Below, piece by piece: positions 46,601-55,078 of a DNA stretch of 64,000 nt (position 1 is its first letter; every line of letters begins with the position of its first letter). The translations under genes and the position numbers were made by a program. The notes below the pieces were generated by a model that was given only the letters and a program-made list of their open reading frames with translations, made no database searches and was not told the origin of the DNA. This stretch comes from Gammaproteobacteria bacterium 42_54_T18 (GTDB lineage Bacteria > Pseudomonadota > Gammaproteobacteria > Pseudomonadales > Ketobacteraceae). The stretch is from contig MAAL01000182.1 in the NCBI GenBank assembly GCA_002163245.1, positions 1 through 64,000 of the forward strand. Reading direction: 5' to 3'.

Positions 46601-46742
46601 CATTATCGTGCAAGCAAAATTACTCAAAGTAAAAGGCATTATTGAACGTAAAGATTCTGTCATTCACATCATCGCCGGGGACGTTGAGGACTTAACACCG
46701 CTGCTAGGTGATTTAGATACAACATCCCGCGATTTTCATTAA
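43605..46742 (+). CDS. dnaE2: Error-prone DNA polymerase III alpha subunit DnaE2
   Basis: This is a 1045-aa C-family polymerase for mutagenic lesion bypass. The PHP domain opens YAELHCISNFSFLTGASHPE. The palm acidic motif PPDIDVDFEHERR lies near residue 381, and GRGSAANSAVCF and QHVGGFIISSG are family landmarks. A C-terminal OB domain (VRIAGIVTGRQRPGSASGV) matches DnaE2 rather than DnaE1. The ATG at 43605 overlaps imuB by 17 bp. It is the last gene of the SOS operon. A frame running back to 43482 is not protein-like. Confidence 0.95.
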   Translation: MVSLANIKYAELHCISNFSFLTGASHPEELVQEAAKQNYQALAITDECSLAGVVRAHVEAKKHNISLLIGSQFHTQEGLHLIVIAPHRLAYGKLSSVISKARRRCKKGKYSVTLNDFQHTLDDCLIIWLPTKTQCLQPLSNVPEAIKQFIQQSTGRLWVGITNQWRNSDHQLTIQREHVACLYSLPTVACGNVYMHQKQRKPLHDVLTATRLNTSIHHSGFALHSNREGYLRTLLDISQCYHPQQIQASADIAERCNFSLGELRYEYPKELVPPNYTPQQYLLELVTIGAQQRWPPGISPSVQQLLNKELRIIEELQYEYYFLTVYDIVQFARSENILCQGRGSAANSAVCFCLFITEVDPDKSTLLFERFISKERDEPPDIDVDFEHERREEVIQFIYRKYGRQRAALTATVISYRLKSAIRDVAKALDFDQSLIDQLLKTIAWWDQKKHLEERCKSLGIDINNPQIRHFMYLVNEILGFPRHLSQHVGGFIISSGPLDQLVPIENAAMENRSIVQWDKDDIEALGLMKIDVLALGMLSAIRKSFHYIKTLRGTHWTLATLPSEDRKTYELLQKGDSVGIFQVESRAQMAMLPRLKPACFYDLVIEVAIVRPGPIQGNMVHPFLKRRDGLEDITYPHEEIEHILKRTMGVPIFQEQVIQLAMVAAGFTAGEADQLRRAMASWKKKGQLRQYQQQLREGLLSKGYTVEFAEQLIEQINGFGEYGFPESHAASFALLVYASAWLKCHEPAAFCCGLLNSQPMGFYTPSQLIQDIRRHNIQINPIDISCSDWDHSLEALAQGTSAQETYVNTQPAIRLGLRIVKGLSHNGAKAVLAARNKAPFQSLSDLKQRSQLNRKDMEALANSNALSSLSGHRFQARWEAEGIQPSSPLLPSNIQQEEFISLSSPTPGQSTHEDYRSTGLTLGQHPMLLLRNHPAIKGCKTHRDLYNLNHKRFVRIAGIVTGRQRPGSASGVIFITLEDETGNSNIVVWKDLVERRRAIIVQAKLLKVKGIIERKDSVIHIIAGDVEDLTPLLGDLDTTSRDFH

Positions 46743-46758
46743 CCTAACCATTATTTCA

Positions 46759-47487
46759 TTAAAAATGAATCTCGATAGAGGCAGTTAAGTTTCTTTCGTT
46801 AGTATCATTGTTAGCGTCGTCTTCGATGCCAAACTTATTTTCTATGAAAACATATTTGATTCCAGCGTATAGCGTTTTTGGTGTTCCCAAAAAAGCACCA
46901 ATATCTAGTTTTAATTCTGAGGTGAAGTTTAATACAGCATGGCCGTCCTCCGAGCCACTACTCCAATCGGCGAACCCTTCATAGGATAACTCCATATTAC
47001 CAACTGAAAAAGGAACTGCCCAGACAGGAGTAAGTTGCCAATTATCTTTTTGGTTTTCATTATTTCTGCGATAGAAATTCAATTGAAAAACAGCAAACCC
47101 TGGAATGTCCAAATCGATTGCAGGCCCATACAGATAGTTAGTGGCGCTGGTAGCTATTTCTGTTGTGGTTGTTATAAGGATATCGCTAATAACTCCACCT
47201 TCTAATTTAGAATCAAATGCCTTGCTGATGCTAAGTCGAGGTGATACCTCCCAGTAAGTTTCCTTATCACCGTTGTCTGATTCCACGCGGTCTGTAAACA
47301 TAAAAATATCACCCCAGCTATGACCGCTTACGTGCTCGTAGGTCAAGACTGTGCGATTTTTATCGCCAAGCTTAAAATCAGTGCCTCTCCAGAGAGCAAA
47401 AGAATTATCGCTCCAAAGCTGTTTTCCATAACTTGGCATTGCCAAAATCGATGTTATAACGACAAGAATAAGCTGCTTAAACCCCAT
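46759..47487 (-). CDS. Tsx/OmpK-like outer-membrane channel protein
   Basis: This is a 242-aa barrel protein starting at ATG 47487 with GGAG upstream. A signal peptide (MGFKQLILVVITSILAMPSYG) precedes LWSDNSFALWRGTDF. Strands such as TVLTYEHVSGHSWGDIFMF resemble the nucleoside-specific Tsx/OmpK channel family, and the chain ends in Phe (ASIEIHF). It may take up nucleosides, which would suit the purine salvage genes far to the left, though that link is only thematic. It converges on dnaE2 with 16 bp between. Confidence 0.82.
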   Translation of the reverse strand: MGFKQLILVVITSILAMPSYGKQLWSDNSFALWRGTDFKLGDKNRTVLTYEHVSGHSWGDIFMFTDRVESDNGDKETYWEVSPRLSISKAFDSKLEGGVISDILITTTTEIATSATNYLYGPAIDLDIPGFAVFQLNFYRRNNENQKDNWQLTPVWAVPFSVGNMELSYEGFADWSSGSEDGHAVLNFTSELKLDIGAFLGTPKTLYAGIKYVFIENKFGIEDDANNDTNERNLTASIEIHF

Positions 47488-47669
47488 AGACCACTCCAGG
47501 TAATAGTAATATCTCTTTGTTAATCGGCTAACTATAGTCGAACATAGATTTCTTACAAAAAATCCTATATACATTAGTCCCAATTCGATGCTTTTATTCA
47601 CAATCATCACCCATTAAACTGTATCTGTTTACCTCTTATGTACAGGCCGCAATTATTAGGGTTTTAATC

Positions 47670-50630
47670 TTGCCGATCTCACGCTTACTGCGAATTATTT
47701 TTTCTTTGTCCATTACTATCCTTTTTATGATGGTATCGTCGCTAAAAGCTGAGAACACGACTGGTTCGCATTCACTTACCCCGATAACCGTCCAACTAAA
47801 ATGGAAGCATCAATTTCAATTCGCTGGATTTTATGCCGCTGTTGAAAAAGGGTTTTATCAAGAAGCGGGGTTTGACGTTACCCTCAAAGAAGCGGGCTAC
47901 ACGACCAACCCTATTGACGAGGTACTGTCCGGTAGAGCTGATTATGGTGTAGCTAATTCCGAATTAATGTTATATCGAATGAATGGAGAGCCAGTAACTG
48001 TGTTGGCCGCTCTAATCCAGCATTCTCCCATTGTATTAATGAGCCTTAAAAGCTCCAATATCCTTAGCCCTCAAGACTTAATTGGAAAAAAACTTATGTA
48101 CCCCGAGGGGCATTATGGAGCGAACACCTTAGGCATACTACTCAAAGAAGGAATTGACAAAACACAGGTTGAGTCAATCCCCCTATCTTTCAATATTAAT
48201 GACCTCATTGAAGGAAAAGTTGATGCAATGGTAGGTTATGTTACCGATCAGCCATATTTGCTAAAAGCCAAAGGTGTTGAATATAACTTAATACACCCAA
48301 GAAGTTATGGGATTGATTTTTATGGTGATACGCTGTTTACCCGTGAGAGTCAGGTAAACCAAGACCCTGAAGAAGTCAGCAAATTTCGTAATGCAACCTT
48401 AAAAGGTTGGAAATATGCCACTGACCACCCCAGAGAAACCATTGACCTCATCATGGATCAGTATCATTCTGAGAAAAATAGAAGTGAACTACAGTATGAA
48501 GCCAATGAAACTATCAAACTGATTGTCCCTAAACTTGTTGAAATCGGGCACATGAACCCTGGGCGATGGCAACATATAGCAAAAACGTTTTCAGACTTAG
48601 GAATGGCACAAGGAAAGTTCTTGAATGACGGGTTTATATTTACCCCTGAAAAACAACAGGCAGACCATACGCTACAAATATTCATTCGCGTTGTTCTTAT
48701 TATATTTATTATCAGCGCTGGATTTATCATGCTACTGGCTTACTTTAATAAGAAGTTAAAACAAGCCGTTAATGAAAAAACAGGTCACCTTACCGATGTA
48801 AATGACCGTCTGTTAACAAGCACGAAACAACTATCAGAAAAAGAAATAGCACTTAATACATTAAATCATGAGCTAGAGCAGCGCATATCTACCCGCACAG
48901 AATCGCTGAACAGGGCTAACACTGAACTCTTTCAGGAAATCGAACATAGAAAAGAGCGAGAGCTGTCACTTCAATTGCTATCCAAGGCAATTGAGAATAG
49001 TAGCAGTGCGGTGCTTATTGTCGATAGTCAGAAAATTATTAGCTATGCCAGTTCAGCTTTTTTGCGGTTAATGGGGTTATTAGAGCGAGAGCTAACCGAT
49101 CAACCCATTAATATATTGGAGGGTAAGTTATCACTGCCTGTGCTGTCAAACACACATTTTCAAGCAGGGTCACAAGGTACAACTCAGCATGACCTGGAGT
49201 GCGTGGGGCGCGAAGGAAAAACCCATTGGCTGCAAACCACCATTTCACCGTTATGGGCGGAAGACAAAGAAATATCTCATTTTGTAATGGTTTTTGAAGA
49301 CGTAACAGATCTTAAGCAACGTAAAGATGAGATGGAAAAAATAGCCCTTTATGATCCGCTAACGGGTTTAGAAAGTCGTGTGTTATTCCGAATTCGTTTG
49401 GATAAAGCGATTCAACGAGCCAAGCGAAATAAAGTAAAAACGGCATTACTCTTTATTGACGTAGATAATTTCAAAGAAGTTAATGATACATCGGGGCACG
49501 AAGCAGGCGATGCCGTTTTAAAGACTATCTCTGAGCGGCTGAAAACTCATGTACGAAAGAACGATACCATCGCGCGTATTAGCGGAGATGAATTTACGGT
49601 ATTGTTGAGTGACATCAATAGTTATGATGATGCCAGTAAAGTTACCAATAATATTATCGAATCATTTCAGACGCCAATCCGCCTCAAAAACACAGAAACT
49701 TTTGTTACTGTCAGTATAGGTATTAGTGTCACGCCTGATGATTCAACGAGTATGGATGAGCTTATTAAAAATGCTGATCTTGCAATGTATAAAGCGAAAC
49801 AAGATGGGCGCAACGTTTTTCGGTTCTTTTGTCAAGATATGAATATTGAGGTTAGCCGAAAGACCGCCATCGAAAGAGAACTAAAGGGAGCCTTGGAAAA
49901 TGAAAACTTCTTTTTGCTGTATCAACCAAAGGTATTGTTTAGTGACAATATAATTGTGGGTGCTGAAGCACTTATACGTTGGCAGCATTCTGTCGATACA
50001 GTCAAAAACCCTGATGATTTCATTCCAGTTGCAGAAGATACGGGTTTAATCATTCCTATTGGGCGATGGGTGATAAAGCAGGCAATTAACGATATTAGGC
50101 AATTACTAGACCTATATGTTGAGCGCATTAAAATATCCGTTAACATATCGCCACGTCAGATTAAAGACAGTAATTTTGTTGTTGAAATACGAGAAATGTT
50201 TTTGGAAATCCCGGAATTCATTCAGTATTTTGAATTTGAAATTACTGAAAATGCTTTCATAGAAAATCAATTGGGAAATATTAGCCGACTCAATGAACTT
50301 AGAGATATGGGATTTTCAATTTCTATTGATGATTTTGGTACTGGCTACTCTTCGTTGAGTTATTTAAAACGCTTACCCATTGATACCATTAAAATTGATC
50401 GCGCTTTTGTGCAGGATCTGCCTGATAATAAAGATAGCGCGGAAATCACCAATGCGGTAATTGCAATGTCTCATAAACTTAACCTTGCCGTGGTTGCAGA
50501 AGGTGTTGAGAATCTAGAGCAAGCACAATTTCTAGAGGCTATATCTTGTGATATTGCCCAAGGTTTTCATTATGGAAAACCAATGCCCCTTGACAGTCTG
50601 ATGGAAGAATTCTTAACAAATACAGCTTAA
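47670..50630 (+). CDS. Periplasmic-binding-protein/PAS/GGDEF/EAL hybrid signalling protein
   Basis: This 986-aa inner-membrane c-di-GMP protein starts at TTG 47670 and opens with a signal sequence. Residues about 40-330 are a THI5/NMT1-type substrate-binding domain (VQLKWKHQFQFAGFYAAVEK). Then come a membrane helix (about 340-362), a coiled coil, a PAS domain (about 435-550), and a GGDEF domain with SGDEF in the signature place and an RKND inhibitory site five residues before it. Last is an EAL domain with GAEALIRW and IDDFGTGYSSLSYLKRLPID intact. Both making and breaking c-di-GMP look possible. The ligand may be a thiamine-precursor pyrimidine or similar small molecule. Confidence 0.9.
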   Translation: MPISRLLRIIFSLSITILFMMVSSLKAENTTGSHSLTPITVQLKWKHQFQFAGFYAAVEKGFYQEAGFDVTLKEAGYTTNPIDEVLSGRADYGVANSELMLYRMNGEPVTVLAALIQHSPIVLMSLKSSNILSPQDLIGKKLMYPEGHYGANTLGILLKEGIDKTQVESIPLSFNINDLIEGKVDAMVGYVTDQPYLLKAKGVEYNLIHPRSYGIDFYGDTLFTRESQVNQDPEEVSKFRNATLKGWKYATDHPRETIDLIMDQYHSEKNRSELQYEANETIKLIVPKLVEIGHMNPGRWQHIAKTFSDLGMAQGKFLNDGFIFTPEKQQADHTLQIFIRVVLIIFIISAGFIMLLAYFNKKLKQAVNEKTGHLTDVNDRLLTSTKQLSEKEIALNTLNHELEQRISTRTESLNRANTELFQEIEHRKERELSLQLLSKAIENSSSAVLIVDSQKIISYASSAFLRLMGLLERELTDQPINILEGKLSLPVLSNTHFQAGSQGTTQHDLECVGREGKTHWLQTTISPLWAEDKEISHFVMVFEDVTDLKQRKDEMEKIALYDPLTGLESRVLFRIRLDKAIQRAKRNKVKTALLFIDVDNFKEVNDTSGHEAGDAVLKTISERLKTHVRKNDTIARISGDEFTVLLSDINSYDDASKVTNNIIESFQTPIRLKNTETFVTVSIGISVTPDDSTSMDELIKNADLAMYKAKQDGRNVFRFFCQDMNIEVSRKTAIERELKGALENENFFLLYQPKVLFSDNIIVGAEALIRWQHSVDTVKNPDDFIPVAEDTGLIIPIGRWVIKQAINDIRQLLDLYVERIKISVNISPRQIKDSNFVVEIREMFLEIPEFIQYFEFEITENAFIENQLGNISRLNELRDMGFSISIDDFGTGYSSLSYLKRLPIDTIKIDRAFVQDLPDNKDSAEITNAVIAMSHKLNLAVVAEGVENLEQAQFLEAISCDIAQGFHYGKPMPLDSLMEEFLTNTA

Positions 50631-50676
50631 TATACGTTTATTAAATAGCATTAAGTCTTCAGGAACAGAAAAATTA

Positions 50677-50955
50677 ATGAAACAACAATGTAGAGCACTA
50701 TTTTCTTTTATTCTAACCCCTTTAGAGTCCGGCACAGCCCCCTATGCCTATAAGCGCTCCCACCGAATAGCCTTGTTAGTATTAAGTGTATTGTTTGCTT
50801 TTTTAGCAAGCATTGTCCTCTTCATTGGGCAAGATGAAGATCCGACCTACCTAATCCCAGTCATGCTATTTGGAGGCGTAGGTTTTCTAGGGATAATTGT
50901 AGGGGTACTTGGAACTGAACGCGCTGTTGCCAAAATATGGGGGACAAAACCTTGA
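50677..50955 (+). CDS. Small two-helix membrane protein
   Basis: This is a 92-aa protein with two predicted membrane helices (IALLVLSVLFAFLASIVLFI and YLIPVMLFGGVGFLGIIVGV) joined by a short acidic loop (GQDEDPT). No known family motif is visible. Its end overlaps the NADAR gene start by 19 bp, so the two are probably translated together. Confidence 0.65.
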   Translation: MKQQCRALFSFILTPLESGTAPYAYKRSHRIALLVLSVLFAFLASIVLFIGQDEDPTYLIPVMLFGGVGFLGIIVGVLGTERAVAKIWGTKP

Positions 50956-51428
50956 GCGGTGGCTTATTTTCAGAGGAAGATATCAACACAACATACTTCT
51001 CTCGTGTAGACAGTGATGAGGAATTTGGGACATTCTCGTTACACCCTTTCACATTGGAAGATAAAGTCTGGCCGACCGTCGAACATTATTACCAAGCCAT
51101 GAAATTCGAAGACACTTGCTACCAAGAAACAATTCGTCTTGCAGAAACACCTAAAAAGGCGAGAAAACTAGGTAGACACCGCTTCAAACGCTTACGCAAA
51201 GATTGGAAAAAAGTAAAACAACTCTATATGACTCGTGCCGTGTACACTAAATGTTGCACGCACCCAAACATCTCGACAAAACTGCTTGCGACAGACAATA
51301 CTCGACTAGTAGAAAACAGTCTTTATGACTATTACTGGGGCTGTGGACGAGACCGAAGAGGTAAAAACATCTACGGCCAAGTGCTCATGAATGTTCGGAA
51401 GAAATTAGCCGATGAACACGAAACTTAA
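50937..51428 (+). CDS. NADAR-family (YbiA-like) N-glycosidase
   Basis: This is a 163-aa single NADAR domain protein. The landmarks WPTVEHYYQAMKF, the basic middle (KKARKLGRHR) and the closing WGCGRDRRGKNIYGQVLMNV are all present. YbiA-type proteins hydrolyse the N-glycosidic bond of early riboflavin intermediates, and other NADAR proteins remove ADP-ribose from guanine. A free-standing copy fits either use. The start is ATG 50937 within the upstream gene; a TTG at 50952 is an alternative. Confidence 0.9.
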   Translation: MGDKTLSGGLFSEEDINTTYFSRVDSDEEFGTFSLHPFTLEDKVWPTVEHYYQAMKFEDTCYQETIRLAETPKKARKLGRHRFKRLRKDWKKVKQLYMTRAVYTKCCTHPNISTKLLATDNTRLVENSLYDYYWGCGRDRRGKNIYGQVLMNVRKKLADEHET

Positions 51429-51465
51429 CGCCAAATACGGATAAAACACCAAATAAAAATCTACA

Positions 51466-52263
51466 CTAATACATCGGCCTAACCGCACTCGCACCATCAA
51501 CAGGAATCACTGCGCCAGAGATAAAAGCACCACCTCGAGCACATAACAACGTTACGATCCCTTGCATATCTTCAGCTTCACCAAAACGCCCCATTGGGAT
51601 CCCTGCATTCGAAATATCAAATTTTCCATCGTCATCTCGCCACCCGTCCAGCATTCTTGTATCAAACGTGCCAGGGGCAATGGCGTTGACGTTAATACCC
51701 TGCGATGTCAATTCACTCGCCAGCATCACAGTAAGATGTTGTAATGCATTCTTAGCCGTAGCGTAGCCCCATGAATGCCAAGCACAGTGGGTTAACGCGA
51801 TATTGCTACTAATGTTAATCACTCGCGCTGGGTCTTTATCTTGTGATGCACACTTAAGTACTGGTAATAATTGACGAGTAAGTTCAAACGCAGCACTGGT
51901 GTTCAGTTGTAATAATTGATTAAAACTGTCGTAACCCGTTTCTTCTAATGAACCAACAGCATAAACGGCTGCATTGTTCACCAGAACATTCAAAGCGGGG
52001 GCCTGTTCAGTAATCTTTAGCGCCAAATCTGTAATGCCTTGCTTATCAGACAGCTCTGCTACCACACCAAAACAACGACCTATCTCAGACATTTCTTCTG
52101 CTACTGTTGCCACATACTCTCCATCTCTACCGGTAATCCACACAGTAGCACCTGCACGTAGCAACCCTTCTGCCATCATTCGCCCAATACCACGACAACC
52201 ACCAGTGACTAGCGCCACCTTTCCCTCTAATGAAAACAACTCCTGCATACTCTCTTCGAACAT
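51466..52263 (-). CDS. Short-chain dehydrogenase/reductase
   Basis: This is a 265-aa classical SDR. The cofactor loop is TGGCRGIGRMM (TGxxxGIG), with NNAAVYAVG, a Ser in INISSNIAL and the active-site pair Y-A-T-A-K in GYATAKNALQHL. The Arg after TGGC suggests NADP use, which is only a guess. A strong AGGAGG precedes the ATG. It is divergent from an AraC-type regulator across 157 bp, so it may be regulated by it, and a fatty acid desaturase follows that regulator. The substrate is probably a lipid-derived or sugar alcohol/ketone. Confidence 0.9.
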   Translation of the reverse strand: MFEESMQELFSLEGKVALVTGGCRGIGRMMAEGLLRAGATVWITGRDGEYVATVAEEMSEIGRCFGVVAELSDKQGITDLALKITEQAPALNVLVNNAAVYAVGSLEETGYDSFNQLLQLNTSAAFELTRQLLPVLKCASQDKDPARVINISSNIALTHCAWHSWGYATAKNALQHLTVMLASELTSQGINVNAIAPGTFDTRMLDGWRDDDGKFDISNAGIPMGRFGEAEDMQGIVTLLCARGGAFISGAVIPVDGASAVRPMY

Positions 52264-52420
52264 ATTCCCTCCTGCAATAATCTTTTAAATATGAGGCCAA
52301 CAAAAACCAAGCTTACAGTGTATACGTAACATTGCCGATATTCACAGCAATTTGTCACTTGCTTTGACGGGGTTTCACTGCTTTAGTTAGCAACCAACAG
52401 ACTCACGAGTCCCCTCCCCT

Positions 52421-53473
52421 ATGACACCCAACATTGTTGTTTCCATAGATTATTCTCGCGTACTCGCTAATACCATTGGTATCAATGAAGACACATTACC
52501 TACTTTTTTAAGAGGTACTTCATTAACGCCTGCCCGTTTTTTAGAGAGTGAGGACTACATCAATTGGGAAGATCAACGCAGGATCATTCAGAATGCTATC
52601 GACCTTTTTGATCAAGAAGGGCTGGGGGTTATCGCAGGGTGTTACTACCCTCTTGCAAGCCATGGAGCGATGGGGAGTGCTGCAATGTCTAGCCCAACCG
52701 TAAGGGAAGCTATTGGCATTTTCTTAAAATATTACGGGATGCGCGCTCAGTTCACTAGCCTGACTAGTAAGATAGACGGCAATTCATTTAAAATGATTCA
52801 AACACTACTAGTAGACAATGATTCAGTTGGCCAATTTCTTATTGAAGCACTTATTGTATCAACAAAATTGTCCTTTGATTTTCTTTCTGGCCGACAGCAA
52901 ACCAATGTAGAAATTTATTGTTCCTTTGACAAACCTAGCTACAGTGAACTCCTTGAATCCACATTAAAATGCCCTGTCCATTACAACCAACCTCAAACAT
53001 TATTTTCATTTCCCTGCTCATATTTAAATATGCCAGTAGCGACACGCAATGAAGCTATACGCAAATTTTCCGAGCAACAATGTGAATCATTGAACAAAAG
53101 CATACAACAACCCGATACGTTTTCAGAAAAAGTCAGCGCCCTCCTTCGTCAGCTACCGGGTCGCCAAGTCACCCAAGCTCAAGCAGCACAGTTACTGAAT
53201 GTTTCTCCAAGAACGTTATTACGGCGCCTGAAGGAAGAAAACGTTCGCTACCAATCCCTGCATGATACGGAACAAAAGAAGCTCGCCTTATATTACCTAG
53301 AGCAACCCAATATAACGCTGGAGTTAATATCAGAATCGATGGGTTACCATGACCCATCGAGTTTTCGTCGAGCCTTCAAGCGCTGGTTTGGTCTACCACC
53401 GTCAGAGTATAAACATTCAAAAACATCTTGTCGTAAAATGTCCCCCAACAGTCGGAATATCACCTCACAGTAG
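52421..53473 (+). CDS. AraC-family transcription regulator
   Basis: This is a 350-aa regulator. The N-terminal 200 residues form a helical ligand-binding domain of the Arabinose_bd type found in lipid-related AraC proteins. The C-terminal double helix-turn-helix runs from about 245 (QAAQLLNVSPRTLLRRLKEE) to 335 (SFRRAFKRWFGLPPSEYK). A classic Shine-Dalgarno is not obvious before the ATG. It lies between a divergent SDR gene and a desaturase gene 74 bp downstream on the same strand; both are likely targets. The inducer may be a fatty acid or alkane derivative. Confidence 0.9.
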   Translation: MTPNIVVSIDYSRVLANTIGINEDTLPTFLRGTSLTPARFLESEDYINWEDQRRIIQNAIDLFDQEGLGVIAGCYYPLASHGAMGSAAMSSPTVREAIGIFLKYYGMRAQFTSLTSKIDGNSFKMIQTLLVDNDSVGQFLIEALIVSTKLSFDFLSGRQQTNVEIYCSFDKPSYSELLESTLKCPVHYNQPQTLFSFPCSYLNMPVATRNEAIRKFSEQQCESLNKSIQQPDTFSEKVSALLRQLPGRQVTQAQAAQLLNVSPRTLLRRLKEENVRYQSLHDTEQKKLALYYLEQPNITLELISESMGYHDPSSFRRAFKRWFGLPPSEYKHSKTSCRKMSPNSRNITSQ

Positions 53474-53547
53474 CGCGAATATTCTGACAACCTAACTCTT
53501 CAGCCCTAACGCATTTCTATAGTAGGCAAACCCTGAGGAGTATATAC

Positions 53548-54441
53548 ATGGCAGAGAATACGGTAATTGATGGCAAAGACGATGTGGCTGCATTAAAACA
53601 ACTAAAGAAAAAACCTCTCATTGCGTGGCCAACCGTTTTATTGCAATTGTCATCTCAAGTAACCATTATATCCGCCTGGTACCTATGTCTTTTTAACAGC
53701 ATGCCATTATGGGTCGGCTGTTCCATTAACATTATTGCCTACTATTTTCTTTTTACTCCTGCTCACGACGCTATGCACCGCTCAATCTCCTCAAAAGGCT
53801 GGATAAATGACCTTACCCTATTTTCCTTAATGTTCACTTATGTACCAGGTAATACAGGTAAATTTTTAGGCCTGATGCATATGCAGCACCATCGCTTTGC
53901 CAATGATAAGCTTGACCCTGATCATCAATTAGTTGCTAACCCTTTTAATATTTTCTTTCTTTGGTTCTTTTGGGATTTTCGATATTTATTTATCTATTTT
54001 AAAAACCAACAACATTACCCAAAATATAATCTTGTGCGCATGTTGACAGAAATTATCGTTGGTTTTTCAATTGTTGGAGGTATTGCATTTTTCTTTCCAG
54101 TGGAAATACTCTTCCTCTGGCTTATACCTACTAGAATCATGGTTTGGTTAGTATGTTTAGTTTTTATGTATTTACCCCATACCCCTCATGACGTTGCCCA
54201 CAAAGACGATCCATATCGCGCCACATCAATGCGCTTTGGATGGGAGTGGTTATTAACGCCGCTAATGATGTATCAAAATTATCACCTAATTCATCACCTG
54301 TACCCAACAATTCCGTTCTATCGATACAAAAAAGCATGGCTTGCCCGTAAAACATTCCATGAAGACAACAACCCAGCAATAGTCGATGCTTTTCGATTAA
54401 CACCCAAACCAAGTAAGCAAATGTTAGAAACAGGAAAATGA
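53548..54441 (+). CDS. Membrane fatty acid desaturase/hydroxylase
   Basis: This is a 297-aa di-iron membrane enzyme with the three histidine boxes in order: HDAMH (about 73-77), HMQHH (about 111-115) and HLIHHLYP (about 250-257). Several long hydrophobic segments lie between them. The last box (NYHLIHHLYPTIPFYRY) resembles those of carotenoid and fatty acid hydroxylases/desaturases. GAGGAG precedes the ATG. A 16-bp terminator starts at its stop codon. With the AraC regulator and SDR it makes a lipid-modification cluster. Confidence 0.88.
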   Translation: MAENTVIDGKDDVAALKQLKKKPLIAWPTVLLQLSSQVTIISAWYLCLFNSMPLWVGCSINIIAYYFLFTPAHDAMHRSISSKGWINDLTLFSLMFTYVPGNTGKFLGLMHMQHHRFANDKLDPDHQLVANPFNIFFLWFFWDFRYLFIYFKNQQHYPKYNLVRMLTEIIVGFSIVGGIAFFFPVEILFLWLIPTRIMVWLVCLVFMYLPHTPHDVAHKDDPYRATSMRFGWEWLLTPLMMYQNYHLIHHLYPTIPFYRYKKAWLARKTFHEDNNPAIVDAFRLTPKPSKQMLETGK

Positions 54442-54476
54442 AAAAGGCCAGTGCTCTTATGAGCACTGGCCTTTTT
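54441..54476 (+). terminator. Strong rho-independent terminator after the desaturase gene
   Basis: A perfect 16-bp stem AAAAAGGCCAGTGCTC/GAGCACTGGCCTTTTT with a TTAT loop overlaps the last base of the stop codon. The T run is in the right arm. Confidence 0.92.
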
Positions 54477-55078
54477 AAGGGGGATATCTATTTTATGCCG
54501 ACGTTACACATTTCGTGTTTATTGTTATTGGTACTCTCTTATTATTTATTTTCTTATTTTTGTTAAAGTCTTTCTTATTGTTAGTGTTGTTCTTATTGTT
54601 AGTGTTGTTCTTATAGTTGCCTGACCGTTATTACTAGTCTTGTTGTTATTACATTTTTATTATTTTTTATATTCTTATTATTCGTTGTATTTCACGTAGT
54701 TTCTTCTAATTATTTGTTTTTTATAACGTTCTTATTATTGTTGAGAGGCATGTTTGTTTTTGTTGTTAGGCCCTGCGTTTCAGTGATTAAACTATAACCC
54801 CACCTCTTCTTTCTGTCCGTAGATTGAGTGTTAACAATGGTAACAGTTATGTATACGTGCCTTTAGTTTAGTTAACGTACAGTCACAATAAGGGTATACC
54901 TGACGTTTCCCTTTAGGGATACAGCGCGTTCATTTGACAGTGAACATGCTGTTTCTCCTAAAGCAACCTCTATATCTCCAACATCAACTTATAAAAAACA
55001 CTCGCTCTGCGAACAATTTTGATAGACTGCATGGCCGTTTAATCATCAACATCCCATAAGAGAACAGATCAGCCTGCC
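54477..55078. other. T-rich intergenic region without a gene
   Basis: In about 600 bp no gene is seen. From 54500 to 54770 the plus strand is strongly T-rich with few C, in a loose TTATT/TTGTT pattern with an 18-bp tandem repeat. The part from 54780 to 55078 has ordinary composition and holds the yejK promoter. Confidence 0.6.
54572..54614. repeat. 18-bp tandem repeat, about 2.4 copies
   Basis: The unit TTCTTATTGTTAGTGTTG occurs perfectly at 54572-54589 and 54590-54607, then partly to 54614. It lies within the T-rich intergenic stretch. Confidence 0.8.

Noticed and set aside
53169-53357. Minus-strand frame within the AraC gene
   Set aside because: It is antisense to the helix-turn-helix region and has no supporting features.
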